Of a DNA stretch of 57,267 nucleotides, positions 35,903 through 45,141 are shown in pieces. Source of the DNA: CAZLFA01 sp964558665. GTDB taxonomy: Bacteria > Desulfobacterota > Syntrophia > Syntrophales > PHBD01. The notes below the pieces were generated by a model. That model was given only the letters and a program-made list of their open reading frames with translations, made no database searches and was not told the DNA's origin. Every line of letters begins with the position of its first letter. The stretch's first letter is position 1. The position numbers were made by a program, and so were the translations under genes. The DNA lies in the NCBI GenBank assembly GCA_964558665.1, contig CAZLFA010000017.1, positions 1 to 57,267 on the forward strand, given 5' to 3'.

Positions 35903-36664
35903 ATGCTGAAAACAAGGGTGATGCCGCTGCTTCTCGTCAGAAACGGCCGGCTTGTCAAAACGGTCAAATTCAAGGACCCGGCATATATCGGAGACCCGGT
36001 AAACGCGATCAAGATTTACAATGAAAAGGAAGTGGACGAATTGATCCTTGCTGATATAACGGCCACGGTTGAGCAGAGAAAGCCTCCTTTTGACCTTCTG
36101 GCGGAAGTCGCCAACGAGTGCTTTATGCCTCTTACATACAGCGGGGGCATCAGAGACATTGAAGACATAAGAAATCTGTTCAGCCTCGGCATTGAAAAGG
36201 TGGCAATCAACAGCTATGCAGTGGAGAATCCAGGCTTTATCAGCAGCTCCGCCTCCCGGTTCGGCAGCCAGAGCATCGTGATCGCCATCGACGTGAAAAA
36301 AAACTGGCGGGGACGCTATTCGATCTATACACATGGTGGGCGCCGTGACGCGGGCATCGACCCGGTCAAATTCGCCCGTGATGTGGAAAAAGCGGGCGCC
36401 GGCGAGATACTGCTGAGTTCCATAGACAGGGACGGCACCATGGACGGATATGACATTGACCTGATAAAGATGGTGACCTCGGCCGTCGGAATCCCGGTGA
36501 TTGCCTGCGGCGGCGCCGGCAAAATTGAAGATTTCGGCAGGGCGGTGAAGACAGGCGGTGCATCCGCCGTGGCCGCCGGCAGCATGGTGGTCTACCAGGG
36601 AAAAAACAGGGGGGTGCTTATCAACTTCCCCTCCCCCGAAGAACTGGAAAGGGTGCTTGAATAA
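35903..36664 (+). CDS. HisF-like ammonia-channel subunit (WbuZ type)
   Basis: A 253-residue TIM barrel, with its ATG two bases after the HisH-like stop and AGGAAGGG upstream. It keeps the HisF fold (VNAIKIYNEKEVDELILADI, GGI(R)DIEDIRNL, IVIAIDVKKN, GGAGKIEDF, AAGSMVVY). In canonical HisF the N-terminal CLDV carries the catalytic Asp11; here the strand reads MPLLLVRNGRLVK, so that Asp is lost. It is therefore unlikely to make imidazole glycerol phosphate and more likely channels ammonia to the next enzyme. Confidence 0.88.
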   Translation: MLKTRVMPLLLVRNGRLVKTVKFKDPAYIGDPVNAIKIYNEKEVDELILADITATVEQRKPPFDLLAEVANECFMPLTYSGGIRDIEDIRNLFSLGIEKVAINSYAVENPGFISSSASRFGSQSIVIAIDVKKNWRGRYSIYTHGGRRDAGIDPVKFARDVEKAGAGEILLSSIDRDGTMDGYDIDLIKMVTSAVGIPVIACGGAGKIEDFGRAVKTGGASAVAAGSMVVYQGKNRGVLINFPSPEELERVLE

Positions 36665-37809
36665 TGGCTGATAACTCAAAAGTCATCTGCTCGCGCTGCA
36701 TCTACGATGACCACATTCCGTATATAACATTCGACGAGCAGGGAGTGTGCAACTACTGCCGTCAGACCGATCAACTCGAGGAAGAATACCCCACGGGCGA
36801 AAAGGGCTGGAAAATTCTCGAGCAGATGGCCGACAAGATCCGCAGCGACGGGAGGGGCAAACCCTACGATGTCGTAGTGGGCGTAAGCGGAGGATGCGAT
36901 TCATCTTACATGCTGCATCTGGCAAAAAAGCTGGGGCTGAGGCCGCTGGCCGCTCATTTCGACAATACATGGAATTCCAAGACGGCAGTGGAAAACATTC
37001 ACAACGTCCTGAAGACTCTAGGGCTGGATCTTTTTACGCACGTCGTCGACAACCGCGAATTCTGTGACATCTTCAAATCCTTCATGCTTGCCTCGGTGCC
37101 GGACATCGACACGGCATCCGATATCGGCCTGGCGACGACACACTACCTGGCCGCCAAGAAGTACGGCATCAAATACATATTTGAAGGACACTCATTTCGG
37201 ACGGAGGGCATCTCGCCCCACGGCTGGTTTTACATGGACGCCAAATATATAGAAACTGTGCAGAAGACCTTCGGCACCTGCGCCATTGAAACCTTCCCCA
37301 ATCTCTGGATGTCGCAATGGCTGAAATGGTCTATTGTCGACGGCATAAAAAAAATACGCCCCCTCTACTACATGGATTACAACAAGGAGCAGACAAAGAA
37401 ATTCCTCAGCGATAACCTGGGCTGGAGGTGGTACGGCGGCCACCACATGGAAAACAGGACCGCCTACTTCACGAACAACTATTACCTGCCGGGGAAGTTC
37501 GGCATAGACTTAAGGTACTCGGAGTTTTCCGCTTTGGTGAGATCCGGTATGATGCCGCGCGCCGAAGCTCTGGAGAAGATCAGAGAGCCGAAGGTCTTCG
37601 ATAAGGGAATCCTCGAGGAAGTCAAAAAACGCCTGAACTTCACTGATGAAGAGTTTGATCTGGTCATGGCAAGGCCGAAAAAGAGCTACCGCGACTATGT
37701 GACGTACAAGCAGACTTTCGAGCGCATGCGCTGGCTTTTCTGGATCATGTATCGCCTGGAGCTGGTGCCGAAGAGCTTTTACATGAAGTACACCAAGAAA
37801 TATGGGTGA
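36664..37809 (+). CDS. N-acetyl sugar amidotransferase (WbpG/PseA-like PP-loop enzyme)
   Basis: A 381-residue enzyme of the ATP pyrophosphatase superfamily. A zinc-type cysteine set opens it (CSRCIYDD ... GVCNYC), followed by the PP-loop VGVSGGCDSSYML. It overlaps the HisF-like stop by one base. The family converts a sugar acetamido group to an acetamidino group by adenylation and attack of ammonia supplied by the HisH/HisF pair. The surface glycan is thus predicted to contain an acetamidino sugar; which sugar is not known. Confidence 0.88.
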   Translation: MADNSKVICSRCIYDDHIPYITFDEQGVCNYCRQTDQLEEEYPTGEKGWKILEQMADKIRSDGRGKPYDVVVGVSGGCDSSYMLHLAKKLGLRPLAAHFDNTWNSKTAVENIHNVLKTLGLDLFTHVVDNREFCDIFKSFMLASVPDIDTASDIGLATTHYLAAKKYGIKYIFEGHSFRTEGISPHGWFYMDAKYIETVQKTFGTCAIETFPNLWMSQWLKWSIVDGIKKIRPLYYMDYNKEQTKKFLSDNLGWRWYGGHHMENRTAYFTNNYYLPGKFGIDLRYSEFSALVRSGMMPRAEALEKIREPKVFDKGILEEVKKRLNFTDEEFDLVMARPKKSYRDYVTYKQTFERMRWLFWIMYRLELVPKSFYMKYTKKYG

Positions 37810-39095
37810 TGAGAATATTCATCGGCTTAAGAGAACTGTCAGGCTATTACCACCACCTGAAAAAGGGATTCGATGCCATGGGGATCGAGTCGGTGTTCGT
37901 CAATCTGAGCGGCCACCCTTATCAATACGGAACCGACGACAATCCGGCATGGATCAACAAGCTCAACAATCTGGCCCAAAGAGCGGGAACAGGCTTTTTT
38001 AAAAACTGGACATTGAGGGTATTGTGGACCGTTTTCCTCCAGAACCTCATCAGTTTTTTTCTCTTTTTCTGGGCGCTTTTCAGATTCGATGCCTTTATCT
38101 TCGCTTCCAATTCAACCTTTTTTTTCTTTCTCGACCTGCCGATCCTGAAACTGTTCAATAAAAAAATCATCTACGTGTTCCACGGATCGGAGGCGCGTCC
38201 TGTGTATCTTAACGGCTACGTCATAAACGGCGACAGGCCGGGACAGATAATAACCGCCATCATCCTGGCCAGGATGCAGAAGATCATGATCTCGATCATC
38301 GACAGGTTCGCGGACTACTGCATAAACATACCGCCGCAGGCTTATTTCCATACCAGGCCTTTCATATCATGGCTCATGATCGGCGTGCCGCAGTCGGCCG
38401 GAGATGAACGCATTCCGGCGGAGGAAGCCGGGGACGGAGCCGCCTCCGCAATCAGGATACTCCATGCACCGTCAAAGCCGGGACCTAAGGGAACCCCTGT
38501 CATCCGCGGCGTGGTTGAAAAATTGCAGGGGAAAGGCTATAAAATAGAATTCGTGGAAATAACAGGCAGGCCCAACGCGGAGGTGCAGGCGGAGTTGAGG
38601 AGATGCGATTTCATCATCGATGAAATATATTCCGACACGCCGATGGCCGTCTTCGCGACCGAGGCCGCCTTCGCCGGTAGACCTGCCGTTGTCGGGGGCT
38701 ACTACAGCAGGCAGATCGGCAGCGATGTACCGCCGGAGTCCATTCCGCCAAGCCTTTTCTGTCATCCGGACGACCTGGAAAGTTCGGTTGAAAAGATGGT
38801 TGTCGATGATATATTCAGGAAGGAGCTGGGCCGAAAGGCATATCATTTTGTCATGAATCACTGGTCGGCGGAGAAGGTTGCCGGCAGATTTGTTGCCCTT
38901 CTGAAAGGCAATGTGCCGAAAGAGTGGCTTTACGACCCATGCAGCATCTCTTATCTGCACGGCTGCGGTCTTCACGAAGACAAGGCACGACGGATCGTCG
39001 GCAGACTCATCAAAACCGGCGGTGCGCATTCCCTCTGCCTGTCGGATAAACCGAGACTTCAAAACATGTTTGTTGAATTCTCATCACGGCATTAA
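37809..39095 (+). CDS. GT-B-like glycosyltransferase
   Basis: A 428-residue protein whose ATG overlaps the upstream TGA. It starts RIFIGLRELSGYYHHLKKGF, has hydrophobic stretches at about 75-95 and 105-125 (FLQNLISFFLFFWALF; FFFFLDLPILKLF) that look membrane-associated, and a C-terminal nucleotide-binding half (LHAPSKPGPKGTPVI, FIIDEIYSDTPMAVFATEAAFAGRPAV) like GT4-type enzymes. A standard E-x7-E motif is not obvious. Sugar specificity is unknown. It sits between the amidotransferase and the flippase. Confidence 0.7.
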   Translation: MRIFIGLRELSGYYHHLKKGFDAMGIESVFVNLSGHPYQYGTDDNPAWINKLNNLAQRAGTGFFKNWTLRVLWTVFLQNLISFFLFFWALFRFDAFIFASNSTFFFFLDLPILKLFNKKIIYVFHGSEARPVYLNGYVINGDRPGQIITAIILARMQKIMISIIDRFADYCINIPPQAYFHTRPFISWLMIGVPQSAGDERIPAEEAGDGAASAIRILHAPSKPGPKGTPVIRGVVEKLQGKGYKIEFVEITGRPNAEVQAELRRCDFIIDEIYSDTPMAVFATEAAFAGRPAVVGGYYSRQIGSDVPPESIPPSLFCHPDDLESSVEKMVVDDIFRKELGRKAYHFVMNHWSAEKVAGRFVALLKGNVPKEWLYDPCSISYLHGCGLHEDKARRIVGRLIKTGGAHSLCLSDKPRLQNMFVEFSSRH

Positions 39096-39099
39096 AGCA

Positions 39100-40521
39100 A
39101 TGATTCGCCAGTTATTCAAAGATAGCGTGGTCTATGGCCTGGCCAGCATCCTCTCGCAGGGAATCCCTATTCTCATCGTACCGGTCTACACGCGCTTTCT
39201 TTCCCCTGACAGCTACGGCGGACTGGATATGCTTACAGTCTTTGCCTCTCTGATAAACCTAACGGTCGCTCTCGAAATATCGCAGGGTCTGGCCCGCTCA
39301 TATGCAGACACGGGTACGGACCATGAAAAGTCGCTATATGCTTCAACGGCCCTCTGGTTTTCCTCTGTGGCTTATTCGCTGTTCGCAATAATCTCTCTGG
39401 TATTTTCCGGACCGCTCAGTGATTTCCTTCTCGACGGCACAAAGTGGGAGCCGGTATTTCGCATTGCCGTCCCGGCCATCGCCCTGAACGGCATTTTTCT
39501 GTTTCTCCAGAACCAACTGCGCTGGATTTTAAAGCCGAAAGCCTACGCTATTTGCAGCGTCGCTTACGCTTTCCTTTCGACAGGCATCGGTATTTTGCTG
39601 GTTACGGCATATGATTCAGGAGTAGTCGGCATATTCTACGGGCAGATTATCGGCGCGCTGGCCGGCGCCTTGCTTGCCTGGTTTCCGGCCAGGCATCTGT
39701 TCAAAGCCGTTTTTTCCATGGACAAATGCAAAGAGATGCTGATCTTCTCAACACCTCTGGTGCTGTCGAGCATATCGGTGCTGGTGGCTGTCTACGTTGA
39801 CCGCATCGCCATCAAGCAGCTTATGACACTGGCCGATCTCGGCGTTTATGCCGTCGGATTCCGCATCGCCTCCGTCGTCAATCTGCTGATGGTCGGACTG
39901 TACAGCGCCCTGACACCGCTGATTTATCAGCACTATAACAGGGAATCGACACCCTCCGATATCGCGCGCATTTTCCGTTTTTTCCTTTGCGGCACACTGC
40001 CCCTGCTGATCGCGCTTTCTATTTTTTCAGCGGAGATCGTCGGATTTTTTGCAGCGCAGGAATATGCCGGGGCATGGCTGGTAATACCTCCTCTGGCAGT
40101 CGCCTCGGTAACCGCCCGCATGTATATATTCGCCCCGGGCCTGGATATCGCTAAAAAGACGAAAAAGATCGCCCTGATCAACCTGATGGCCGCTTCCGCC
40201 AACGCCGTTCTTGTTTTTCTGATGATTCCGCATCTGGGGATTGCGGGTGCCGCCCTTGCCACACTTTCGGGATCGCTGCTCATGTTCATCCTCTATATGG
40301 TTTCGAGCCAGAAACTTTATCCCGTACCCCATGACTGGCGATTGATCGCACCCGCCGTTATCATCTGTTTTCTTGCCGTGATCAGCGGATATTTATTGCC
40401 TCACACCGGACAGATAAATGCCGGAACATCTGCTGTAAAAATGCTTATCCTGACAGTGTCAACGATCATTATTGTCCGGCTGTTGAAAAGAACAGACAGG
40501 GGCATTGCAAATCCATCCTGA
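39100..40521 (+). CDS. Polysaccharide flippase (Wzx/MATE-like)
   Basis: About 473 residues from the ATG at 39100, which starts the family N-terminus IRQLFKDSVVYGLASILSQG; an upstream in-frame Met would add 63 residues overlapping the previous gene. Twelve or more hydrophobic helices are visible and the motif VPVYTRFLSPDSYGGLD is typical. It is expected to flip undecaprenyl-linked repeat units across the inner membrane. No obvious Wzy polymerase is present unless the next gene serves. Confidence 0.88.
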   Translation: MIRQLFKDSVVYGLASILSQGIPILIVPVYTRFLSPDSYGGLDMLTVFASLINLTVALEISQGLARSYADTGTDHEKSLYASTALWFSSVAYSLFAIISLVFSGPLSDFLLDGTKWEPVFRIAVPAIALNGIFLFLQNQLRWILKPKAYAICSVAYAFLSTGIGILLVTAYDSGVVGIFYGQIIGALAGALLAWFPARHLFKAVFSMDKCKEMLIFSTPLVLSSISVLVAVYVDRIAIKQLMTLADLGVYAVGFRIASVVNLLMVGLYSALTPLIYQHYNRESTPSDIARIFRFFLCGTLPLLIALSIFSAEIVGFFAAQEYAGAWLVIPPLAVASVTARMYIFAPGLDIAKKTKKIALINLMAASANAVLVFLMIPHLGIAGAALATLSGSLLMFILYMVSSQKLYPVPHDWRLIAPAVIICFLAVISGYLLPHTGQINAGTSAVKMLILTVSTIIIVRLLKRTDRGIANPS

Positions 40522-40552
40522 GCAGGAATTCTTATACGGAACGGGACAAATA

Positions 40553-42202
40553 ATGAACAGTGACATAATCATTCAGAGCGAATCGGAAAACACAAAGCGG
40601 CGCAGCCTCGTCCGCAGGTACACCTTCGCCTTTGCGTTCCTGTTTCTGCTCGTCGTTCTGGCCTACAGCAACAGCCTGTTTTGCGAATTCCACCTCGATG
40701 ACTATGACAACATCACCACCAACAAGAATATTCATTTAAAGGCCCTCGACCGGAACGGAATAATAAAATCTTTTCAAGGGATGGAGAAAATTCCCGGCGC
40801 AATATCAAGGCCGCTGGCATATTTGAGCTTTGCGCTGAACTACTACGCCGGCGGTCTAAACGTCTTCGGCTATCACGCAGTCAACATAACTATCCACTAC
40901 CTGGCGTCGGTTTTTCTCTTCCTTCTGATCCATAATATCCTGCAGCTTCCGATATTCAAAGGACGCTATAAAGATTCGGCATTCGGCATCGCACTTTTAT
41001 CCTGTGCTCTCTGGGCAACCAGCCCCGTTCAGGTTACGGCGATAACATACATCGTTCAAAGAATGGCAAGCATGGCCGGCATGTTCTATATCATGGCCAT
41101 GTATTTCTATCTCAAGGCCAGAAGGTCGCGCAGCACGGCAAAGATGGCAACATTCTTCATCCTCTGTGGCTTGTCTGCCCTGGCGGCCTTCGGCACAAAG
41201 CAGAACACGGTGATACTCCCCGTTACAATCGTCATCTTTGACTTTCTCTTTTTGCAGGGGATAACGCGTGAGAGCATCAGAAGGAACACCGTAGCTTTCG
41301 GCATACCGGCGCTGATCACCATCGTCGCGTCCTTTTTTATTCTGGATATCCACACGTTAGCCGGGGATTACGACATAAGGCCGTTCAGCATGACGGAGCG
41401 GCTCCTGACGCAGCCGAGGGTTCTTTTTCTTTATGTCTCCTTTCTGCTATACCCGTCGCCGGCACGCCTGATGCTGCACCATGACATCCAGTGGTCTACA
41501 TCCCTTGTTGAGCCGGTTGCCACTATTATCGCCATACTTGCCCTGCTTATCATCCTCGTATTCGCTGTCATGAATGCGAAAAGAAGACCCCTGCTTTCCT
41601 TCTGCATCCTCTTTTTCTTTCTCAACCACGCAATTGAAAGCTCATTTCTCTCTCTGGAACTTGCCTTCGAGCACAGAAACTACATTCCCTCCATGTTCTT
41701 TTTTCTCCCCTTTTCCATGGCGGCGGCAGCGGCCTTTAACAGGCATCCCAGCCGCGGCATCATACAACTGCTGATAATAGCGGGGCTGGTGTTTGTTCTG
41801 GGGATGCAGGTTGCCTTAACACGGTCAAGAAACGAAACCTTTCAGACCCGGCTGCAGCTCCTCCGGGACAACGTGGAGAAGACGCCGCGCCTCAGCGTCG
41901 TTCATCACAATCTGGGAGTTGAGTATTACAACCAGCTTCTTTACCGTGAATCGTACAATGAGTATGAGCAGGCTATCCGGCTGGACAGATACATCAATAA
42001 AACGCAGAAGCATCTCACTTATTACAATATGGGGATTTACTTCCATTATGTCACCAAGGAAACGGGCAAGGCGGAAGCATGCTACGAAAAAGCAAAACCT
42101 TATTATAAAAAAACGGATACACCGCTGGATCTGCAGTTGAAGAAAATGCTTCCCCAGACACCCGGCTCGAGCATCACCATCAAAGAGGAAATCATCCGTT
42201 AG
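40553..42202 (+). CDS. Multi-pass GT-C-like glycosyltransferase with C-terminal TPR
   Basis: About 549 residues. One N-terminal helix is followed by a periplasmic loop with the acidic motif EFHLDDYDNI, the GT-C signature position of PMT/TMTC-like enzymes that use polyprenyl-phosphate sugars. About ten further helices reach residue 430. The end holds two TPR-like units (VVHHNLGVEYYNQLLYRESY; LTYYNMGIYFHYV). The Met at 40553 is chosen; an earlier Met overlaps the flippase gene. It may glycosylate proteins or lipids in the periplasm or act in place of a Wzy-type enzyme. Confidence 0.75.
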   Translation: MNSDIIIQSESENTKRRSLVRRYTFAFAFLFLLVVLAYSNSLFCEFHLDDYDNITTNKNIHLKALDRNGIIKSFQGMEKIPGAISRPLAYLSFALNYYAGGLNVFGYHAVNITIHYLASVFLFLLIHNILQLPIFKGRYKDSAFGIALLSCALWATSPVQVTAITYIVQRMASMAGMFYIMAMYFYLKARRSRSTAKMATFFILCGLSALAAFGTKQNTVILPVTIVIFDFLFLQGITRESIRRNTVAFGIPALITIVASFFILDIHTLAGDYDIRPFSMTERLLTQPRVLFLYVSFLLYPSPARLMLHHDIQWSTSLVEPVATIIAILALLIILVFAVMNAKRRPLLSFCILFFFLNHAIESSFLSLELAFEHRNYIPSMFFFLPFSMAAAAAFNRHPSRGIIQLLIIAGLVFVLGMQVALTRSRNETFQTRLQLLRDNVEKTPRLSVVHHNLGVEYYNQLLYRESYNEYEQAIRLDRYINKTQKHLTYYNMGIYFHYVTKETGKAEACYEKAKPYYKKTDTPLDLQLKKMLPQTPGSSITIKEEIIR

Positions 42203-42280
42203 AGACAATTATTGCAATACGGCAAATGCAGGAATTTGACCCGTATTATGCGATAAAAAAGTAAGCCTCTCTGGCTCCCT

Positions 42281-42359
42281 GGTCAAAGAGGTTTTCCGCA
42301 GCTCAGAATATTTTTCACAAGAAAAATATTAGATTCGCCGCTTGAAAACCTCCTCGACC
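42281..42359. repeat. Long hairpin element (short-loop copy)
   Basis: The left arm 42281-42316 (GGTCAAAGAGGTTTTC ... CAGAATATTTTTC) pairs imperfectly with 42321-42359 (GAAAAATATTAGATTCG ... GAAAACCTCCTCGACC), leaving a four-base loop ACAA. It lies downstream of the GT-C gene and could end transcription from both sides. The same arms appear at 15223-15351, and part of the right arm recurs inverted at 43120-43154. Confidence 0.65.
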
Positions 42360-42413
42360 CGGATAATATTTTCTTATTTAAGTGCTTACACGTTCTATTG
42401 CGTAATCCTGGTT
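42332..42413 (+). repeat. Left arm of ~82-bp inverted repeat flanking the DUF1566 gene
   Basis: From GATTCGCCGCTTGAAAAC to TTCTATTGCGTAATCC this matches the reverse complement of 43072-43154 with roughly 80 percent identity by eye. Both arms lie outside the DUF1566 coding sequence, one beyond each end. Confidence 0.75.
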
Positions 42414-42430
42414 AAAATTTTGATTTACGA

Positions 42431-43063
42431 TTAAAACCCTGATGATTTCGGAACAGCCTGTTTGGCGGAACGAACCGGCAGGGCCTGGAAGTGAAATGAC
42501 CGGCGAGCCCACATCCGCGAGCCTTTAGAGAAATATATGCTGGCACCTTCGGCGCCGCGCGTTTCTGATGCCCACACCCAGGTGCATGTAAGACGGATCA
42601 ATTTCGTCAGGTGCACTTCGTAACCACAGTCGGACTTGTACGTTTTATCCGCATCGTACAAGCCCTCCAACTCCTCCCGAGTCGGCATGCGCCAGTCAGT
42701 GTAACCGCCGCCACGGTAGTTATCGCAGTAGTTCTTCGCGTTCTTCCAGTTGATGTTGCCCCCGTTGTCCCGCGCCGCCCACATCAGGCCGGTATTTGTA
42801 TCCATCACTGTCTTGTCGTCATAAGCGATGAAACGTCCATCATCGGCAGCAACCTTCGGCTCTCCCTGCTTCTGATCAATTTTATCTTCGGCCTGCCTCT
42901 TTTTCCTCTTCTGCTTTGCCTGCGGTTTCTTTTTCGTCTCTTGCTCCTGCCCGATGGTTTTATCCGGCGATGCCCCGTATTCAGCGGGCGCCGGACCGGC
43001 CGGAACGAGTATCAACCACAGGCAGAGAAAGTATCCGGCAACCAAATACGCATTTCTTTTCAT
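42431..43063 (-). CDS. Secreted DUF1566 (Lcl-type) domain protein
   Basis: A 210-residue exported protein. Signal peptide of about 27 residues (YLVAGYFLCLWLILVPAGPAPA), a lysine/glutamine-rich linker (KKKPQAKQKRKKRQAEDK), then a DUF1566 domain from about 90 (VMDTNTGLMWAARDNGGNINWKNA, GYTDWRMPTREELEGLYD, VWASETRG, ALPVR at the end). This C-type-lectin-like domain is common in surface proteins of deltaproteobacteria; ligand unknown. The gene is isolated and bracketed by an 82-bp inverted repeat, with the upstream arm falling in its promoter region. Confidence 0.85.
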   Translation of the reverse strand: MKRNAYLVAGYFLCLWLILVPAGPAPAEYGASPDKTIGQEQETKKKPQAKQKRKKRQAEDKIDQKQGEPKVAADDGRFIAYDDKTVMDTNTGLMWAARDNGGNINWKNAKNYCDNYRGGGYTDWRMPTREELEGLYDADKTYKSDCGYEVHLTKLIRLTCTWVWASETRGAEGASIYFSKGSRMWARRSFHFQALPVRSAKQAVPKSSGF

Positions 43064-43071
43064 GTTTAATC

Positions 43072-43154
43072 AATCCCGGATTACGCAATAGAACGTATAG
43101 GCACTTGCATAAGTGAATATTATTCTGGTCAAAGTGGTTTTCAAGCGGAGAATC
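43072..43154 (-). repeat. Right arm of ~82-bp inverted repeat flanking the DUF1566 gene
   Basis: Reverse complement of 42332-42413, including GGATTACGCAATAGAACGT at its left end and GTTTTCAAGCGGAGAATC at its right end. It starts nine bases upstream of the DUF1566 start codon. Confidence 0.75.
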
Positions 43155-43170
43155 AAATTCGGTGTCTTGC

Positions 43171-44562
43171 TTACTCGCGAGCTTTAAGGTTTTTCAGCAG
43201 GTACTCCCTGAATTTCCCGTAATCCCCCGACATAAGGACCGGCTCGCCTGTTCTGGCGTCGATATCCTTCATTGACGGAGGAAGCTCCGGGGTGATGCCC
43301 AGCATCTCCTTTATCTCATCAGGGAACTTGGCCGGGTGCGCAGTTTCCAGCACAACGGCAAGCGGTGTATCACCGTGAAGCTCCAGATATCTTTCCAGAC
43401 CGCGCCATCCCACTGCTCCGTGAGGCTCCAGCAGGACTTTATGCTGCTCATAAACGCGCCTGATTGTATCCTTTGTCTCCGCGTCGGAGACGCTTGCCGA
43501 GAAGATATGTTTTCTCATTTCCGTCAGATCGGGGTACTTGTGGACCACGCCGTTTCTGTCGACGGTCCCTCCGTATAAATCGAAAAACCTTGCCAGATTG
43601 CTCGGGTGTCCGACATTCATGGCATTGGAAAGACACGCACGCGACGGCGCCACCTTTTCATATATTCCCGTTTCGAGGTAGCGCGGGAATTCGTCGTTTT
43701 CGTTAGTGGGCATAACCAGCATCTGCACGGGAAGCCCCATGCGCCTTGCATACTCGCAGCCGAGTGAGTCCCCGAAATTGCCCGAGGGAACGGAAAAAAC
43801 GATTGATTCGCCGGTTGCTGCAAGCTGTGCGCAGGCATAGACATAATAGATGATCTGGGGCAGTATCCTGCCGAAATTGATGGAATTGGCCGACGTGAGG
43901 TTCAATCCTGCAAGTCCGGGATCGGCAAAGGCCTGCTTCACCAGATTCTGGCAATCGTCAAACTTGCCCTCCACAGAAACCGCCTGAACGTTGCCGCCGA
44001 TTGTGTCGAGCTGCTTCTTCTGCCTGCCGCTCACCTCGCCCCGCGGATACAGGATGGTAACGCCGATCCCTTCCACTCCCCGGAATGCCTCACCCACCGC
44101 GCTGCCCGTATCTCCCGATGTCGCCACCAGGACGTTGAGGCGCCTGCCGGAATCGCGAAACCGGCTCATTAAACGTGCCATCATGCGGGCGGCAAAGTCT
44201 TTGAAAGAGGCGGTCGGCCCCTGGTCGAGCCTCATGACGTACCTGCCTTTTGTAACCTTCTCAAGAGGAACGGTAAAATTGTATGCATCGTCAACGACCT
44301 GCCTGATAACAGCAGAGTCAAGCTCATCGGCGAGAAAAGATTCCGCGACCAGCATGGCAGATTCCTGATAAGGCCTTCCTTTCAAAGAAAAAATATCATC
44401 CGGAGACAGCGAAGGAATCACGTCCGGCATGAACAACCCTTCGTCGGGGGCCTGGCCGATAATCAGGGCATCGCGGAACGAGACCTTTTTGCGGAAAGGC
44501 TCGATGCCTTCAATGTTTTCAAGATATCTGTTCGTGCTGTAATAACCGATCTTCGATGGCAT
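43171..44562 (-). CDS. thrC: Threonine synthase
   Basis: A 463-residue PLP enzyme converting O-phosphohomoserine to threonine. The family N-terminus (GYYSTNRYLE, FRDALIIGQAPDEGLFMP) and the PLP-lysine motif QGPTASFKDFAARMM are present, with VATSGDTGSAVGEAF binding phosphate and VPSGNFGD further on. Length is that of the longer, E. coli/yeast-like type. It lies 15 bp after ridA on the same strand. Confidence 0.95.
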   Translation of the reverse strand: MPSKIGYYSTNRYLENIEGIEPFRKKVSFRDALIIGQAPDEGLFMPDVIPSLSPDDIFSLKGRPYQESAMLVAESFLADELDSAVIRQVVDDAYNFTVPLEKVTKGRYVMRLDQGPTASFKDFAARMMARLMSRFRDSGRRLNVLVATSGDTGSAVGEAFRGVEGIGVTILYPRGEVSGRQKKQLDTIGGNVQAVSVEGKFDDCQNLVKQAFADPGLAGLNLTSANSINFGRILPQIIYYVYACAQLAATGESIVFSVPSGNFGDSLGCEYARRMGLPVQMLVMPTNENDEFPRYLETGIYEKVAPSRACLSNAMNVGHPSNLARFFDLYGGTVDRNGVVHKYPDLTEMRKHIFSASVSDAETKDTIRRVYEQHKVLLEPHGAVGWRGLERYLELHGDTPLAVVLETAHPAKFPDEIKEMLGITPELPPSMKDIDARTGEPVLMSGDYGKFREYLLKNLKARE

Positions 44563-44577
44563 ATTATCTCCTGTTGC

Positions 44578-44964
44578 TCACTGTTGTCCGACAATCATGA
44601 CGGCGTCCATCTCGATCAGCGCATTGCGGGGCAGCGCTGCGACGCCGACAGTAGCCCGGGCAGGATACGGCTGCTGGAAATACCCGGCCATTATCTCATT
44701 GACCCTAGGAAACTGCGTAAGGTCCGTCATATAGATATTGAGTTTTACTATATCGTCAAAACCGCCGCCGGCGGCCGACGCAACCGCGGAGAGATTCCTG
44801 AATACCTGATGAATCTGGGCATCTATACCGTCAACCAGGTTCATACCGGCCGGATCAAGCCCTATCTGTCCGGACAGATAGACGGTGCCTCCCGCCCTGA
44901 TTGCCTGGGAATAAGTTCCTATCGCTTCGGGCGCCTTTTCCGTATGTACAGCCTCTTTTTTCAT
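44578..44964 (-). CDS. ridA: RidA family enamine/imine deaminase
   Basis: A 128-residue Rid protein that hydrolyses reactive 2-aminoacrylate and related enamines released by PLP enzymes. Family features: GTYSQAIRAGGTVYLSGQIGLDP, the conserved Arg in YPARATVGVAALP, and IEMDAVMI at the end. The ATG at 44964 has a strong GGGGGAGGTGG upstream; a GTG at 44973 is less likely. Pairing with threonine synthase makes sense because RidA clears intermediates of threonine metabolism. Confidence 0.93.
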   Translation of the reverse strand: MKKEAVHTEKAPEAIGTYSQAIRAGGTVYLSGQIGLDPAGMNLVDGIDAQIHQVFRNLSAVASAAGGGFDDIVKLNIYMTDLTQFPRVNEIMAGYFQQPYPARATVGVAALPRNALIEMDAVMIVGQQ

Positions 44965-45082
44965 AGTTTCCACCTCCCCCTTGCCAAGCGGTATTTAAGC
45001 CGATTGAACATCATAAATCAAGGGAAATTGCCCTTTGTATTTCTCATCATAAAATGAATGGTCAATTGGCTTGAGACGGTGC

Positions 45083-45113
45083 TTGACCTGACACCTCACA
45101 TGTTCTATATAAT
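45083..45113 (+). promoter_or_regulatory. Probable promoter for selD
   Basis: TTGACC at 45083-45088; TATATA at 45106-45111 gives 17-base spacing and the overlapping TATAAT (45108-45113) gives 19. The AGGTGG ribosome site follows at 45131, five bases before the selD ATG. Confidence 0.5.
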
Positions 45114-45141
45114 ATTATTAATTATTTAACAGGTGGATTCT

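Noticed and set aside
35272..36664. hisH and hisF of histidine biosynthesis
   Set aside because: They stand in a polysaccharide cluster without other his genes, overlap a PP-loop amidotransferase, and the barrel lacks the N-terminal catalytic Asp.
38911..39099. Longer N-terminus for the flippase
   Set aside because: The additional 63 residues overlap the preceding glycosyltransferase in another frame and are cysteine-rich; the family start is at 39100.
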